Of a stretch of 64,000 nt of DNA, positions 22,002-33,854 are shown in pieces. The stretch's first letter is position 1. Each line of letters begins with the position of its first letter. The DNA is from Meghimatium bilineatum (lineage: Eukaryota > Mollusca > Gastropoda > Stylommatophora > Philomycidae): contig CM067322.1 in the NCBI GenBank assembly GCA_034231615.1, positions 99,085,087-99,149,086 on the forward strand, written 5' to 3'. Position numbers and translations under genes: made by a program. The notes below the pieces were generated by a model, which was given only the letters and a program-made list of their open reading frames with translations, did not search any database and was not told the DNA's origin.

Positions 22002-22944
22002 TTTATCTAGATCTTGTAATGTGGTGTTTGATGCAGGACACCACGCAGCTGAACCATATTCCAGGTGTGGTCTTATGCCTTGCTGGTAAACTTTACTGAG
22101 TATATTTCCACTGGCTCCCCATGTGGTTCCACTTAGTTTTCTCAGGATAGCTAACTTCCTCCTGGCTTTTGTTGTTGCTTTGTCCAGCTCCAGTGGACTT
22201 TTTCATTTTCAATTTGGATATTGCATGCTCCAGTTCTCTCATTTTGATTGGTGCCTCCATGACTTCAGGTTTAGGTTCGCCTTGTCCAATGTTTTGCTGG
22301 TTCTCTCGAACCTCCTGTTGTTTGTCTGGGCTGACTTTGACGTTATTGTCTTCTGCAAAGGAATCTGCAACGTAATCAGCTGCATGTTTACCTGTTAAAA
22401 TGTTTCTATCTTTATAAAGTGTGATCCTGGTATTTCTCCCTGTACCTTCATCATTTAGTTGTTTTACAAGTTTCCATAATTTCCTAGTATCTCTTTCTAG
22501 GTTTTTTCTTTCCAGCTGCTCCGTCTGGCTTGTAACTTGGCTCTTTGAAATTTAGCCTTTGTTTGCTGATATTTGTTGTGATGTTCTTGGCTAGGTATGT
22601 TCTCAGCCTGCTGTCTAGATGTGTCCATATCATTTTGCAGCTTTTCCAGTTCATCATTCCAGTAGCGTTTGTAGTTTTGCGTGCCCCCCCTCCCTGGGTA
22701 TGGTTTTACTAGCAGCATGTAGTATACATCTATTAAATTTACTCACTGCTCTATTGATGTCTTTGTCCACGTTCATGTCCTTAGCTAGAACACTGGTTAA
22801 ATGCTGGTACATTTTCCAGTCTGCCCTTTTATAGTTCCACCTAGTGAGCGTGCTGCTGTCCTTGGTAAATTCATTGTGGATTTCCAGAAATACTGGTCTG
22901 TGGTCACTACCCCCAAGCTGCTTTCCAACGACACGTGTGATGTT

Positions 22945-23520
22945 CTATTCCAGGCCTGGTGAGTGGAATTCCAGGTCTGGTGTAGAGGTGGTGTGCCATG
23001 CTCTCCAGTAGAAGGTTGGTGAGTCTGCTGGCTGGTTAATAAGGATGAGATTATTTTCATCCTGCCAGCTCTCAAGTTCCTCACCTATCTTGTCGATATG
23101 ATCGTAGCCCCAGCTCTGAGAGTGGCTGTTGAAGTCACCACACACCATAAGTCTCTCTTTGTCTGGAATTGTGTATAATGTCAATGGTTTATCATTTGGG
23201 CAGTAGTAGTTCAGGAGATGGATTTGTGCACTGTCTGTTTTTAGGTGGAGCATCTGGTATTCTTCCCCTTCCATATATACTTCCAGCTGACATGCGCTGA
23301 TATTGTTTTTAACAAGTGTCAGAATTCCACCCTTTCGCCTGTCCTTTCGGTCAGATCGGTAGCACTGGTAGCCTCTGATTTTGAAGGCTATGTCGCTGCT
23401 GAGGTGTGTTTCTTGGATACAGCATATATTAACTTGTTCTTCACTGAGGACATTTTCAAGTTCCAATTTTTTGCTGTATCCATCTCTTTTACTGTTGACA
23501 CCCTCAGCATTCCAGTGCAT
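22945..23520 (-). pseudogene. LINE apurinic-type endonuclease domain (191 codons)
   Basis: The endonuclease that nicks the target in LINE retrotransposition. Seen in order: WNAEGV with N4, CIQETHLSS with E37, GYQCYRSDR (50-58), GDFNSHSQSWG with D129 and N131, and TSTPDLEF near residue 180. The final SDH motif (GGSDHRPVF) is present just downstream but in another frame, so a frameshift separates it. The start ATG is preceded by GC-rich leader sequence and fits the usual ORF2 start. A following frame (22497-22718) matches the linker before the RT (YWNDELEKLQ). Confidence 0.88.
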
Positions 23521-24159
23521 TATTTTTATTGGTCGTTTGTTTGGCCAGTAGCTCTATTCCCTTGCCTCCTGGCTCCTCTGGGCAATTAAGAAGGACTTCC
23601 AGTAACTGAGGTTGGGCCCTTTCGAGGTATAGGGCCCGGCACCGTCCCTGCCTGAACGTCCGCCACAGGGCAGGCACCATAACTATTTATAGATGTAGAT
23701 GTTTCCATTGTGTTTTGTGCGTGGCATCCTGATTATTTGTGTGCCTTTTGGCTGGATGCCTCTGTCTTCAGCACTCTGCTTACTTGGGCAGGACTATGGT
23801 CCTGCTCGAGTGGGACTGCCCGACCAGTCTTAGTTTCCAGCCCCTGATGGCTGAACTAAGCCCCATCACCTCTGCACGGTGCTGGTCTCGATGGGGATTC
23901 GTCTGGATAACAGGCTGCAAAACAAAACAATAATTGTATGGATCAGGTGCAAAACTCTCCGGTGGAGTCTTTTTCGTTAAATGTCTTGTCAATAGAAGCC
24001 ATGTTTGAATATATTTTCTCAATTTCATTCGTTTTTTGTTAACTCAATGTAAGTTTTAACTGCCATTTGTAATTTATATCCTATGCTCATTTTTTGGATC
24101 TCAATTCCAAATTCATAACTAAATTAGGTGTAGAAATTTATTATGTGTCTATCTGTAAG

Positions 24160-24612
24160 TAAAGCTACTATACAGCAGATTATGTGATGTTTCTATCTGC
24201 AAGTTACTATACAGCAGATTATGTGATGTGTCTATCTGCAAGTCAAGTTACTATACAACAGATTATGTGATGTTTCTATCTCCAAGTCAAGTTACTATAC
24301 AGCAGATTATGTGATGTTTCTATCTGCAAGTTACTATACAGCAGATTATGTGATGTGTCTATCTACACATCAAGCTACAGCAGATTATGTGATGTTTCTA
24401 TCTGCAAGTCAAGTTACTATACAGCAGATTATGTGATGTGTCTATCTGCAAGTCAAGTTACTATACAACAGATTATGTGATGTTTCTATCTCCAAGTCAA
24501 GTTACTATACAGCAGATTATGTGATGTGTCTATCTGTAAGTCAAGTTACTGTACAGCAGATTATGTGATGTGTCTATCTGCAAGTCAAGTTACTATACAG
24601 CAGGTTATATCA
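24160..24612. repeat. about 44-bp minisatellite, about 10 copies
   Basis: Unit includes AGCAGATTATGTGATGTTTC then TATCTGCAAGTCAAGTTACT. Copies with and without the TCAAG hexamer alternate, giving 38- and 44-bp lengths. Confidence 0.93.
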
Positions 24613-25377
24613 TTTCAATTGCATTTTCAAAGACTCCAGCCCGAGTAAAAACATAGCTAAAGCTGATCTGTCACGACAATTTGCGGGTTACATAGGTTGT
24701 GATACATAACTGATAAAATGAATGTCCCATGATTCCAGATTCTATACAAAGTCATTGGTGAGTCAATTAAACTCGATCATGTGTTACATGATGAAGATAA
24801 CATGAAATGAACACAACATACAACGTGACATATGCAACATACAACATGACATACAACACAGCATACAACACAACATATTGCATATAAATATTGTTTGTCA
24901 TTTTTTATTTAAAATTTGCAACATTCAATTATAAACAATGCATAGTATTTGTGACCCAAATTAAACCAATCACAATTGACTACAACATACAAAATACATT
25001 ATAGTCTTCAAGGCTGCACTGTTTTTGGGACATTATCACATAGAGGCTTGCTGTTGCCTATGTGTGAGTAATATTAAGAAGCCTAAAGGATTTTACTGTA
25101 CAAAAAAACAAAAAACTGTGGAAAGCAAGTTTAAATGTTCAACTGATAATGTCGCCTCGCTACATAAGACAATGAGAGTACTAACTCAACTAATCAGCAT
25201 CCATAAAATAATATGCTCTCTTAGATAAGTCATTTAAACAGGTCTTCTCTCACAGCTATGGAATATAGACCCAGTTGATCACAACAGACACACGTCCAAC
25301 AAACACACACATTGTAGATATATGTCAATTTCTCTCTCTTGCAGTACCAAATGCCACACAGAACAGACTAAATTACT
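24613..25377. other. AT-rich stretch without recognised features
   Basis: Loose repeats of ACAACATACAACATGACATA near 24800-24880; no coding evidence. Confidence 0.4.
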
Positions 25378-25497
25378 CCACACATAAGACTTAATCAACT
25401 CCATACATAACAGACTAAATCAACTTCCCACATAAGACTTAACTCCATACATAAACAGACTTAATCAACTCCATACATAAACAGACTTAATAAACAT
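25378..25497. repeat. 26-bp minisatellite, short
   Basis: Four to five imperfect copies of ACTCCATACATAAACAGACT plus TAATCA. Confidence 0.85.
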
Positions 25498-25814
25498 TCA
25501 TGCTGTCCTTTCTAGTGGGAAATGGTTTCAGCTAGATCAGAAGTTCTCAATGTGGGCCATATGGCTCCACTAAAGTCACCACAAACCTTCAGGGAGACCA
25601 CATTACAAATATTAAATATGTGGAGAGAGGAGAAGGACAACAGGAAAGTGACCTCTTTAACCAACAATAACATGAATTACAGATAGCATTAAAGTTCAGA
25701 AATTTGTGCTGGCATGTTGTTTTATTTTTTATTTTAAAATGCACCAGATGAACAAGGTGGGCCAGCCACAGAAGAAATTTTGCCCCAAAAGAAGGGGTCA
25801 ATCTTCCAAAAAAG

Positions 25815-25907
25815 GTTAAGAACCAGTGAGCTAGATGAAGCAACGGTTGAGAACCAGTGAGCTAGATGAACCAAAGGTTGAGAACCAGTGAACTAGATGA
25901 ACCAAAG
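25815..25907. repeat. 32-bp tandem repeat, about 3 copies
   Basis: Copies of GAACCAGTGAGCTAGATGAA followed by CCAAAGGTTGA. Confidence 0.8.
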
Positions 25908-26183
25908 CAAACTGTAGGACCAACATAACTTGATGTCAACTGCATCACAATAATTGCAAGAATGGCAATGAATACAATAACAAGCTGCCTTGTGGATATC
26001 ACCTCTATTCAAACCCAGGGTTTGCTTTTTATGAGTATGGGAGTAGGTCTTGACCACATCTTTTCAAATGTACAAATCAAATGCAAATGGATTTAAATAA
26101 ATGTATGCATACAAATATAAGTAATAACAGACAACCATGGATGCCACGTAACTAACATCTCATGATAGCCTAAATTTGTAATT

Positions 26184-26185
<2 letters not shown>

Positions 26186-26208
<23 letters not shown>
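26186..26208. repeat. AT dinucleotide microsatellite
   Basis: A run of AT repeats. Confidence 0.9.
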
Positions 26209-26217
<9 letters not shown>

Positions 26218-26624
26218 CCTGGAATTATCTTACAGAATGTCATATCAACCTGGCATTCACTTCCAAATTACAGAAACAATCATGGAGATATGAAAGGCTG
26301 CATGCAAAACTCTTACATTCACTATTCTCTCTTTACAAATTCACTGGATTTCTACCTTGTGTCCCTTTTGACAGCCTCACAGGCTATTTTTAACCAGCCA
26401 AACTAAATATCAGAGTATTTTTATTTATCATTCCCTGCTTTTCTTCTTTATTTTTTTAAATTTAAACAGTAATTGATAAAAAATATTCAGACAATAGCAC
26501 AAATGATTTTTTTATTCATAAAATAGGCACGTTTAATATCTGTACATTTTATTTGTTTGATTTCTTTTCAACTAAAAAATTGTAACAAAAAAAAAATGTT
26601 TTCTCTATTGACAACAATATCATG

Positions 26625-26885
26625 TCATTGTGGCTGCTCCTTCCAGAGATCTCTGTGCCAGTGTGGCTGCTACTTCCAGAGATCTCTGTGCCAGTGTGGC
26701 TGCTCCTTCCAGAGATCTCTGTGCCAGTGTGGCTGCTCCTTCCAGAGATCTCTGTGCCAGTGTGGCTGCTACTTCCAGAGATCTCTGTGCCAGTGTGGCT
26801 GCTCCTTCCAGAGATCTCTGTGCCAGTGTGGCTGCTCCTTCCAGAGATCTCTGTGCCAGTGTGGCTGCTCCTTCCTGAGATCTCC
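26625..26885. repeat. 33-bp minisatellite, about 8 copies
   Basis: Unit contains CCAGAGATCTCTGTGCCAGT; the only frequent variant is CTCC versus TACT. Because 33 is divisible by three and the unit lacks stops, five different frames on both strands stay open; none looks like a protein. Confidence 0.95.
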
Positions 26886-27183
26886 ATGCCAATTGCAGCT
26901 GCCTTCTGCCAGATTCATCTCCATACCAGTATGTATAGTTTCTACAAATGTAAAATTTAGTATGCTGTCTAGACATGTCCTGTCTCCATACAGTTTCTCT
27001 TGTAAGTTGTGGAATGCCACATCTCAAAAGTCGACAGCTCTGTGACTGGTGTTCAAACGTGTGCCTGTATTCCCCAAGTCACGTCATTCCCCATGTCACA
27101 CGCCATTCCCTCCATGGCACATGTCTAGCTATCAAATATTCACCTTATTACTATATATGGTAATAATTTATATTATTACAAGC

Positions 27184-27345
27184 TTCTTCTTCTTCATAGT
27201 TCATTCTCAAACTCCCACTCTATATCTCTTGTAACAGGACAATGGGCCTACTAGATTTCCAGCAAAATGTAGTCCAGAGAATGAAAATTATTTGTGTTGT
27301 CGTTTTATATGCATTAATGGCCCACAAGAACATTGCAGTTGTGCT
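27184..27345 (-). repeat. SINE B copy
   Basis: Complement of the SINE B tail (CTTCTTCTTCATAGTTCATT) followed by the body (GTTGTCGTTTTATATGCATT, ATGGCCC). The 5' end is diverged. Confidence 0.8.
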
Positions 27346-27462
27346 TATGAAGTGAAGTTCCCCATTCAAGGTCAGTTTCTTGTCATAGAAAATATGCATA
27401 TGCAAACCAGCCAGTGGCTGAATTACTAGGACTACTCTGTCCTACTTACATACAATTAAGGT

Positions 27463-27655
27463 GACTATCTGCCCTAGCAAGAACTGTCAGACTACTCACA
27501 TACAGACTATCTGCCCTAGCAAGAACTGTCAGACTACTCACATACAGACTATCTGCCCTAGCAAGAACTGTCAGACTACTCACATACAGACTATCTGCCC
27601 TAGCAAGAACTGTCAGACTACTCACATACAGACTATCTGCCCTAGCAAGAACTGG
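27463..27655. repeat. 42-bp minisatellite, about 5 copies
   Basis: Near-perfect unit: CTATCTGCCCTAGCAAGAAC then TGTCAGACTACTCACATACA. Divisible by three, so open frames result on both strands; not genes. Confidence 0.95.
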
Positions 27656-27699
27656 TGCAACAACATTTCTCATCAAATATGTTGACAAAAGAGACTAAA

Positions 27700-27965
27700 A
27701 TAGTTCTGCCACTTGTACAGAAAGAACTGTAGAACTATCGTCCAGCAACAAGAGCATATACGAGAATGGAAACACCACAAAGTAATAAAAGACCAGGAGA
27801 AAGATGAATTGAAGAAGTGACCAAATGTTCCGAGATATCACAATATTACTGCATATCCAGTGATCAAATGTGTTATAGCCCATAAACCGATCTGCATTCA
27901 ATCCTGCCGCATCTGCCAAATTACAAAAGCTGAAAAAAGACAAAAGACAGATTTGCCCTAGCAAA
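27700..27965 (+). pseudogene. L3-type LINE tail
   Basis: Related to 15620-15865: AGCAACAAGAGCATATACGA, a broken W.EEVT block, and ATTACTGCATATCCAGTGAT encoding the ITAYQ motif. Stops throughout. Confidence 0.6.
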
Positions 27966-28011
27966 CTAAGTTATACCCAAAAGGATTTCAAGTTGGGACC
28001 AAGAGAAAGTT

Positions 28012-28341
28012 GACATTGCAGTGAACAAGAAATGACATTGCAGTGAACAAGAAATGACATTGCAGTGAACAAGAAATGACATTGCAGTGAACAAGAAATG
28101 ACATTGCAGTGAACAAGAAATGACATTGCAGTGAACAAGAAATGACATTGCAGTGAACAAGAAATGACATTGCAGTGAACAAGAAATGACATTGCAGTGA
28201 ACAAGAAATGACATTGCAGTGAACAAGACATGACATTGCAGTGAACAAGACATGACATTGCAGTGAACAAGAAATGACATTGCAGTGAACATGAAATGAC
28301 ATTGCAGTGAACATGAAATGACATTGCAGTGAACATGAAAG
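28012..28341. repeat. 22-bp minisatellite, 15 copies
   Basis: Unit TGACATTGCAGTGAACAAGA plus AA; variants GACA and ATGA cluster at the right end. Open in three minus-strand frames because the period is not a multiple of three and the unit lacks stops. Not coding. Confidence 0.96.
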
Positions 28342-28414
28342 ATCATATATATCTTTTTTTACAGTCATGCAATATGATGGAGCAAAGGTAGAGTTTCACA
28401 TAATAGCACAGAAT

Positions 28415-28690
28415 CCACCCGTGTGTTGCCAGGACCCGAATAGGGAGCAAAATAAAACACTATTTCCATGCATGTCATAAGAGATGACTAAGGCGGCCAT
28501 TGTGTGGAATTGGCTGTCCCATCCCATATAGGGTCAAAGTAATCCAGAAGCTATACGGAAGTCGGATGTGTCAGGCTGAAAGACGCAGTTATCACAACAA
28601 AGCTGTTAACCATGACATAATATATTCCGTCATTCTCCAGAATACATCCTGCTAATCTGCAGGAGTCTGAGAACGAACGCAGAAGTTTAG
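28415..28690 (+). repeat. SINE A copy, near full length
   Basis: Starts GTGTGTTGCCAGGACCCGAA and ends AATCTGCAGGAGTCTGAGAA then CGAACGCAGAAG. Contains the core GTCGGATGTGTCAGGCTGAA. Confidence 0.85.
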
Positions 28691-28850
28691 ATTCGAAACA
28701 AATTAGAACATTTGGCAAATATTGTGTGCACCTATGACTAGCCGAGATTATGAAAGTGATACATTGTGCCCGACAACACCAGCCCAAACCCTGTCATCTA
28801 CACATTCTCTCAATAATTCAATGTCCAGCATGAGCAGGAGGTTGCATTTT

Positions 28851-29275
28851 ATATTATTTTCCACATTATTATGTGACTTATTGACTCTCCTTTCTATTTT
28901 CCACATTATTATGTGACTTATTGACTCTCCTTTCTATTTTCCACATTATTATGTGACTTATTGACTCTCCTTTCTAATTTCCACATTATTATGTGACTTA
29001 TTGACTCCTTTCTATTTTCCACATTATTATGTGACTTATTGACTCCTTTCTATTTTCCACATTATTATGTGACTTATTGACTCTCCTTTCTATTTTCCAC
29101 ATTATTATGTGACTTATTGACTCCTTTCTATTTTCCACATTATTATGTGAATTATTGACTCTCCTTTCTATTTTCCACATTATTATGTGACTTATTGACT
29201 CCTTTCTATTTTCCACATTATTATGTGACTTATTGACTCTCCTTTCTATTTTCCACATTAGTTTGTGACTCACTT
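28851..29275. repeat. 38/40-bp minisatellite, about 11 copies
   Basis: Unit TTTTCCACATTATTATGTGA then CTTATTGACTCTCCTTTCTA. A two-base length polymorphism (CTCTCC or CTCC) alternates in the second half. Confidence 0.95.
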
Positions 29276-29501
29276 ATTGACTCCTCTTTGTAAAAATATC
29301 CCACATTGGCAGATATAAATTATATAATATAACTTCTTTGGGATGAAAAGGTCATGGCAACTAATCCGGATCTTTTACCAGTTAAAACCTACTATAATCA
29401 GCAACTCCTTTAATATATAGCACTACATTAAACTAAACAAGATCAAAGATTTATCAATGGATGTGTATGCGTAGAATAGAAAGTTTGAAATTGTACAAGC
29501 T

Positions 29502-29775
29502 CATCAATGAGACACTCATGACAAGAACTAAACAAGTACCAGTAGAAAAGTACTTGACATCAATGAGACACTCATGACAAGAACTAAACAAGTACCAGTA
29601 GAAAAGTACTTGACATCAATGAGACACTCATGACAAGAACTAAACAAGTACCAGTAGAAAAGTACTTGACATCAATGAGACACTCATGACAAGAACTAAA
29701 CAAGTACCAGTAGAAAAGTACTTGACATCAATGAGACACTCATGACAAGAACTAAACAAGTACCAGTAGAAAAGA
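29502..29775. repeat. 56-bp minisatellite, 5 copies
   Basis: Nearly identical copies of ATCAATGAGACACTCATGAC followed by AAGAACTAAACAAGTACCAG and TAGAAAAGTACTTGAC. It abuts a LINE tail. Confidence 0.95.
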
Positions 29776-30010
29776 GCTATAAATCAGCACTGGAGATGGA
29801 TCATATCTACATTAAGAAGACCAACAGAAATCAATGTATGACAAGCATTGTTTTGGAACCCACAGGAAAAGAGGAAAAACAAGAAATACTTGAAATAATT
29901 AGATGTAGAAACGATGGCTAGGACATGGAAAGAGCTGAAATCAATAGCTAAAAATATGACAAGATGGAAGAAGTTCACTGACATATGTTCCACACTGAAC
30001 AAGTAAACAC
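29776..30010 (+). pseudogene. LINE C-terminal tail, decayed
   Basis: Patched frames give ISTLRRPTEIN, ALFWNPQEKRK, TMARTWKELKSIAKN and WKKFTDICSTLNK followed by a stop. These match the same tail blocks seen at 11605-12081. Confidence 0.7.
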
Positions 30011-31082
30011 ATAGACAGCTAATCTTTTAATGATTTATAAAAATTGTTTTCCACTATATTTTGTTGTATCTTGGTGATGGTTTACTTGCTGGTATGTTAA
30101 TTCCTTCTCTGTTGCTGTGTGTATGTGTGCCCTTTTCCCCATCACTGTAATGTATTAGGGTAATACAACATTAGGCCTGAATTGTTCGCTTATAATAAGG
30201 ATAATATCATTATCATGCCTACCACTTTCACTTTTTGAAGACCTGGTACCCATTTCCTTAGTCTTGGTTGACCTCCATTTGAGTTGGAAATTAAACATTG
30301 GACCACCAAACTAAGAATCCTGCACTCCCCAATAATCTACCATGGCTCCTTCTTTGCCTCTACTGAATCTACAATATTCTACCTATTTCCGTACAGATTT
30401 AAATATTTTCTTTCTTTTTTTGTACTAAAGCCAATCAAGTTAAAAAAATTACCTAAATGCTTGTTTTTTGTTGAAGTTAGGGTTATAACATCCAAACCAC
30501 TTCAAGTCCATGCAACTAAAACAGAATTTGAGCTTCTTAAACAGTTGGACATAGACTTTGTCAATTGATTGAGCAACATATGCAGGAGCTAGCCAGTGCC
30601 AGCGATGATGTTATTGTTAATTTCCCAGCTGATATACTCTTTGGCACTTCAGTGCTGGCAGTGGTCAGCATTGGTGTAGTTGCTAGTTTCCTAGCTGATA
30701 TATTCTTGACAATTGAGTGCCAGCTGGTATATTTTGGACAATTGAGTGCCAGCTGGTATATTTTGGACAATTGAGCGCTGACAGTGCCCAGCACTGGTGT
30801 AGTCCTTGTATTCACAAGATGGTGCACTCCAAACATCAACTCAGCAGCGGCCAGCTCTTCTGTAGTTCTCATGTTCCCCCAGTTGGTTTACTCTGTACAG
30901 ATGCTATACTCAAAAAAAGAAAGTAACAAAGACAGCTGTAGATGTCCATATTAAAACAGAGAAAGTTATAGAAATATATATTCATTACAACAACAAAATT
31001 TAACTGTTTTCATAGTGTCGGATCACAAACAAGCTCACGGTTCTACAGCAGATCACATTTTCAGCATGTTTTCAAGCCACGG
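30011..31082. other. intergenic stretch, little recognised
   Basis: No gene seen. Two tandem 29-bp copies of CAGCTGGTATATTTTGGACA lie at 30712-30775. A 103-codon minus-strand frame (30561-30872) spans them but has no recognisable domain, although it could be tested as a distal INO80 exon. Confidence 0.4.
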
Positions 31083-31455
31083 TCATCTCCCTCAGGAGTA
31101 GAATCTCACGGTAGCCATGGTCATCTCCCTCAGTAGAATCTCACGGTAGCCATGGTCATCTCCCTCAGTAGAATCTCACGGTAGCCACGGTCATCTCCCT
31201 CAATAGAATCTCACGGTAGCCATGGTCATCTCCCTCAGGAGTAAAATCTCACGGTAGCCATGGTCATCTCCCTCAGTAGAATCTCACAGTAGCCACGGTC
31301 ATCTCCCTCAGGAGTAGAATCTCATGGTAGCCATGGTCATCTCCCTCAGGAGTAGAATCTCACGGTAGCCATGGTCATCTCCCTCAGAGTAGAATCTCAC
31401 GGTAGCCATGGTCATCTCCCTCAGTAGAATCTCACGGTAGTCATGGTCATCTCTA
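31083..31455. repeat. 35-40 bp minisatellite, about 10 copies
   Basis: Unit CACGGTAGCCATGGTCATCT then CCCTCAGTAGAATCT, with an optional five-base GAGTA insertion, giving two length classes. Confidence 0.94.
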
Positions 31456-31675
31456 TACTGGTCAACTTTTCTAATGGTCTTGACACTTCTTTAATTGTAG
31501 GTAATAGTTTATTCTATAGTTGTGATTTCCTTTGCTAATTACACTTCCATTTTATTTCAAGTTATGTACCAGTGTGATGTTATCAACTGTAGCCGCATGT
31601 TTTCTTTGGATGCAAAGGTCATCCAGATGGTATGCCACTTAGTCAATCTTCTAATCAGTTGTCTTCGTCCAATGT

Positions 31676-31763
31676 CTTTATTCTATGTCAAACCTTACCC
31701 CGTTCAATTATTTTAGCCGTCTTTATTCTATGTCAAACCTTACCCCGTTCAATTATTTTAGCC
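31676..31763. repeat. 44-bp tandem duplication
   Basis: Two copies of a 44-bp unit containing ATGTCAAACCTTACCCCGTT. Confidence 0.9.
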
Positions 31764-31789
31764 ATCTTCTTCTAACTTGGAGTGAAGAA

Positions 31790-32395
31790 GTCATTTACAG
31801 AGAACATCACACTGCACCATCAGATACCACATCTACAGAGAACATGACACTGCACCATCAGATGCCACATCTACAGAGAACATCACACTGCACCATCAGA
31901 TACCACACTACAGAGAACATCACACTGCACCATCAGATACCACATCTACAGAGAACATGACACTGCACCATCAGATACCACATCTACAGAGAACATCACA
32001 CTGCACCATCAGATACCACATCTACAGAGAACATCACACTGCACCATCAGATACCACATCTACAGAGAACATGACACTGCACCATCAGATGCCACATCTA
32101 CAGAGAACATCACACTGCACCATCAGATACCACACTACAGAGAACATCACACTGCACCATCAGATACCACATCTACAGAGAACATGACACTGCACCATCA
32201 GATACCACATCTACAGAGAACATCACACTGCACCATCAGATACCACATCTACAGAGAACATCACACTGCACCATAAGATGCCAAATCTACAGAGAACATC
32301 ACACTGCACCATCAGATACCACATCTACAGAGAACATCACACTGCACCATCAGATGCCACATCTACAGAGAACATGACACTGCACCATCAGATAC
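31790..32395. repeat. 38-bp minisatellite with six-unit higher-order block
   Basis: About 16 copies of CAGAGAACATCACACTGCAC plus CATCAGATACCACATCTA. The same variant order (GACACTGC, then GATGCC, then a shortened CACACTAC) occurs around 31834-31910 and 32061-32135, about 227 bp apart. Confidence 0.95.
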
Positions 32396-32556
32396 CACTT
32401 TTCTGGGAGATTGAGAATTACGTTGTGTCATAGGGGGTTAACTCTCTCATTTTCTGTGACTATTTTATTATCTATCCCCCAGGTCACTGTTGCACACTTT
32501 TTATTAAGCACAGGAGAAGTTTTAATTTATGATTCAAAACTAGGAGTCTCGAGGGT

Positions 32557-32765
32557 GTTGCTGGGGCCCTAAAGCTGAGCAAAGAATAGCAACATTGTTT
32601 TCCTTTTATGCATGTATAGAGGTAACTAAGGAGGTTTGGGTTGGATTTGGCTGTCTCATCCCATATATGGTCAAAGTGACCCAGAAGTCAGTCGTGCTGA
32701 AGTTGAATGTGTCCAGCCAAAAAGTGCAGATATCAAAGCTAACCTGTAAACCGTGACACAGCTGA
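32557..32765 (+). repeat. SINE A copy, 3' truncated
   Basis: Matches SINE A from TTGCTGGGGCCCTAAAG through GTAAACCGTGACACA; the final third with the GAA tail is missing. Confidence 0.75.
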
Positions 32766-32974
32766 CAACCACTTCATGCTGCTTGTAGTCACAGCAAATG
32801 TGCCGCTCTAATTTCTAATGATGTATCCAGTGACTTCATGCTGCTTGTAGTCGCAACAAACGTGCCACTCTTTTCTTTAATGGTGTATCCTGTGGCTTCA
32901 GAGTGATGTCACCAATAGAGAGCAATTATAAATCTTTGTCTCAGATAATATTATGAAAAAACATATACACATAC

Positions 32975-33228
32975 ACCCGAGAGTTGCAAGAGACGAAACT
33001 GGCAGCAAAGAATAGCAACACTGTTTTACCTGCGACACATGTCATAAGAGAGGACTAAGGAAAGTTTGGTAGTGGGGTAGGCTGTCACATATCACAGAGG
33101 ATCAAAATGACAGAAAAGGCATGTTGCAGCAGGCATATCTAAGCTAAAAACTATGACACAATGCATTACACACTCTGGACTACTAGATCCTGCTACTCCA
33201 CTGGAGTTAAACATGAATACTGAAGACA
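32975..33228 (+). repeat. SINE A copy, diverged
   Basis: Retains AGCAAAGAATAGCAACACTG, CATGTCATAAGAGAGGACTA and the end CTGGACTACTAGATCCTGCT. Tail degenerate. Confidence 0.7.
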
Positions 33229-33296
33229 AAATACACACATAGTAAACAACTGATTGAGATATTAAGAGTTTGTGACTTCTGCTAGAGAGCATTTTC

Positions 33297-33436
33297 TTCT
33301 TCTTCTTTCGTTCACTTGAAACATGTCTATATCTGTAATTCTGTCTCCTGAATAAAACTCACTGTCTTTTGTAGTTCATACAGTGTCAATTAGAGCTTTG
33401 ATTCCAGTGTTGTTTCCTCTGGCCAATATGTCTGCC
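33297..33436 (-). mobile_element. Nimb-like LINE, 140-bp 3' end
   Basis: Severely 5'-truncated insertion: complement of the GAA tail, GTTCACTTGAAACATGTCTA, and the codons for the last part of the LINE ORF. It joins R3-like sequence at 33437. Confidence 0.88.
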
Positions 33437-33854
33437 ACTAGGTAGCGTGAAGTACATTCACAGCAGAGCTGCATCATTTTGCACCTTCCAACCCAGAACA
33501 TCCGATTTTGGCAAGATAATATCTAATTCGTATCATAATGTGTAACTTTAGCTGCTTGGTTGCTGATCCAACGGTTCACTGGTTCATGCCCTTTGACCCA
33601 ATGCCGTTGTGTGATATATGCATCTGTTTTTTATCTGCTTTGTTCCACGTATAGTGTTCCATTTATTTAGCCTCAGAGGGAGAAGCATTTTGCTGGCACC
33701 CAGCGCTGTAATTCAAAAAGGCGGTGGTCAACAGTTTCATAGGCAGTGTAACTTTGGCAATTTATATTTTCTTCCTTACATGTTACAAAGTCTTTTAAAA
33801 AAGCATACACTTAAAGAAATAACAGTGAAATAAAGAAATAAAATATTGATATAC
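33437..33854. other. sequence downstream of last identified INO80 exon
   Basis: The first 120 bp resemble R3. On the minus strand a stop (33811-33813) follows in frame if the last identified exon is read through its donor, and a possible AATAAA signal lies near 33660. Whether this is the true 3' end is unresolved. Confidence 0.35.

Larger units (their letters stand above)
20781..23950 (-). mobile_element. Nimb-like LINE copy 2, internally deleted
   Basis: Minus-strand copy of the LINE at 16353, ending in the same TGTTTCAAGTGAACGAAAG and GAA tail (complement at 20770-20805). It retains the endonuclease region and RNase H region but lacks most of the RT: the sequence passes from KMKKSTGAG directly to the segment matching ATTKARRK (junction near 22186, sharing the short motif ACAAAGCAAC). 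The 5' limit is uncertain; GC-rich sequence to about 23950 probably belongs to it. Not autonomous. Confidence 0.85.

Noticed and set aside
21445-24028. Plus-strand frames between 21.4 and 24 kb
   Set aside because: They are antisense to the minus-strand LINE copy.
26557-27045. Several open frames of 80-160 codons on both strands
   Set aside because: All come from the same 33-bp array, open in many frames at once.
27966-28368. Minus-strand frames with repeated CNVISCSLQ
   Set aside because: A 22-bp array open in all three frames; not a gene.
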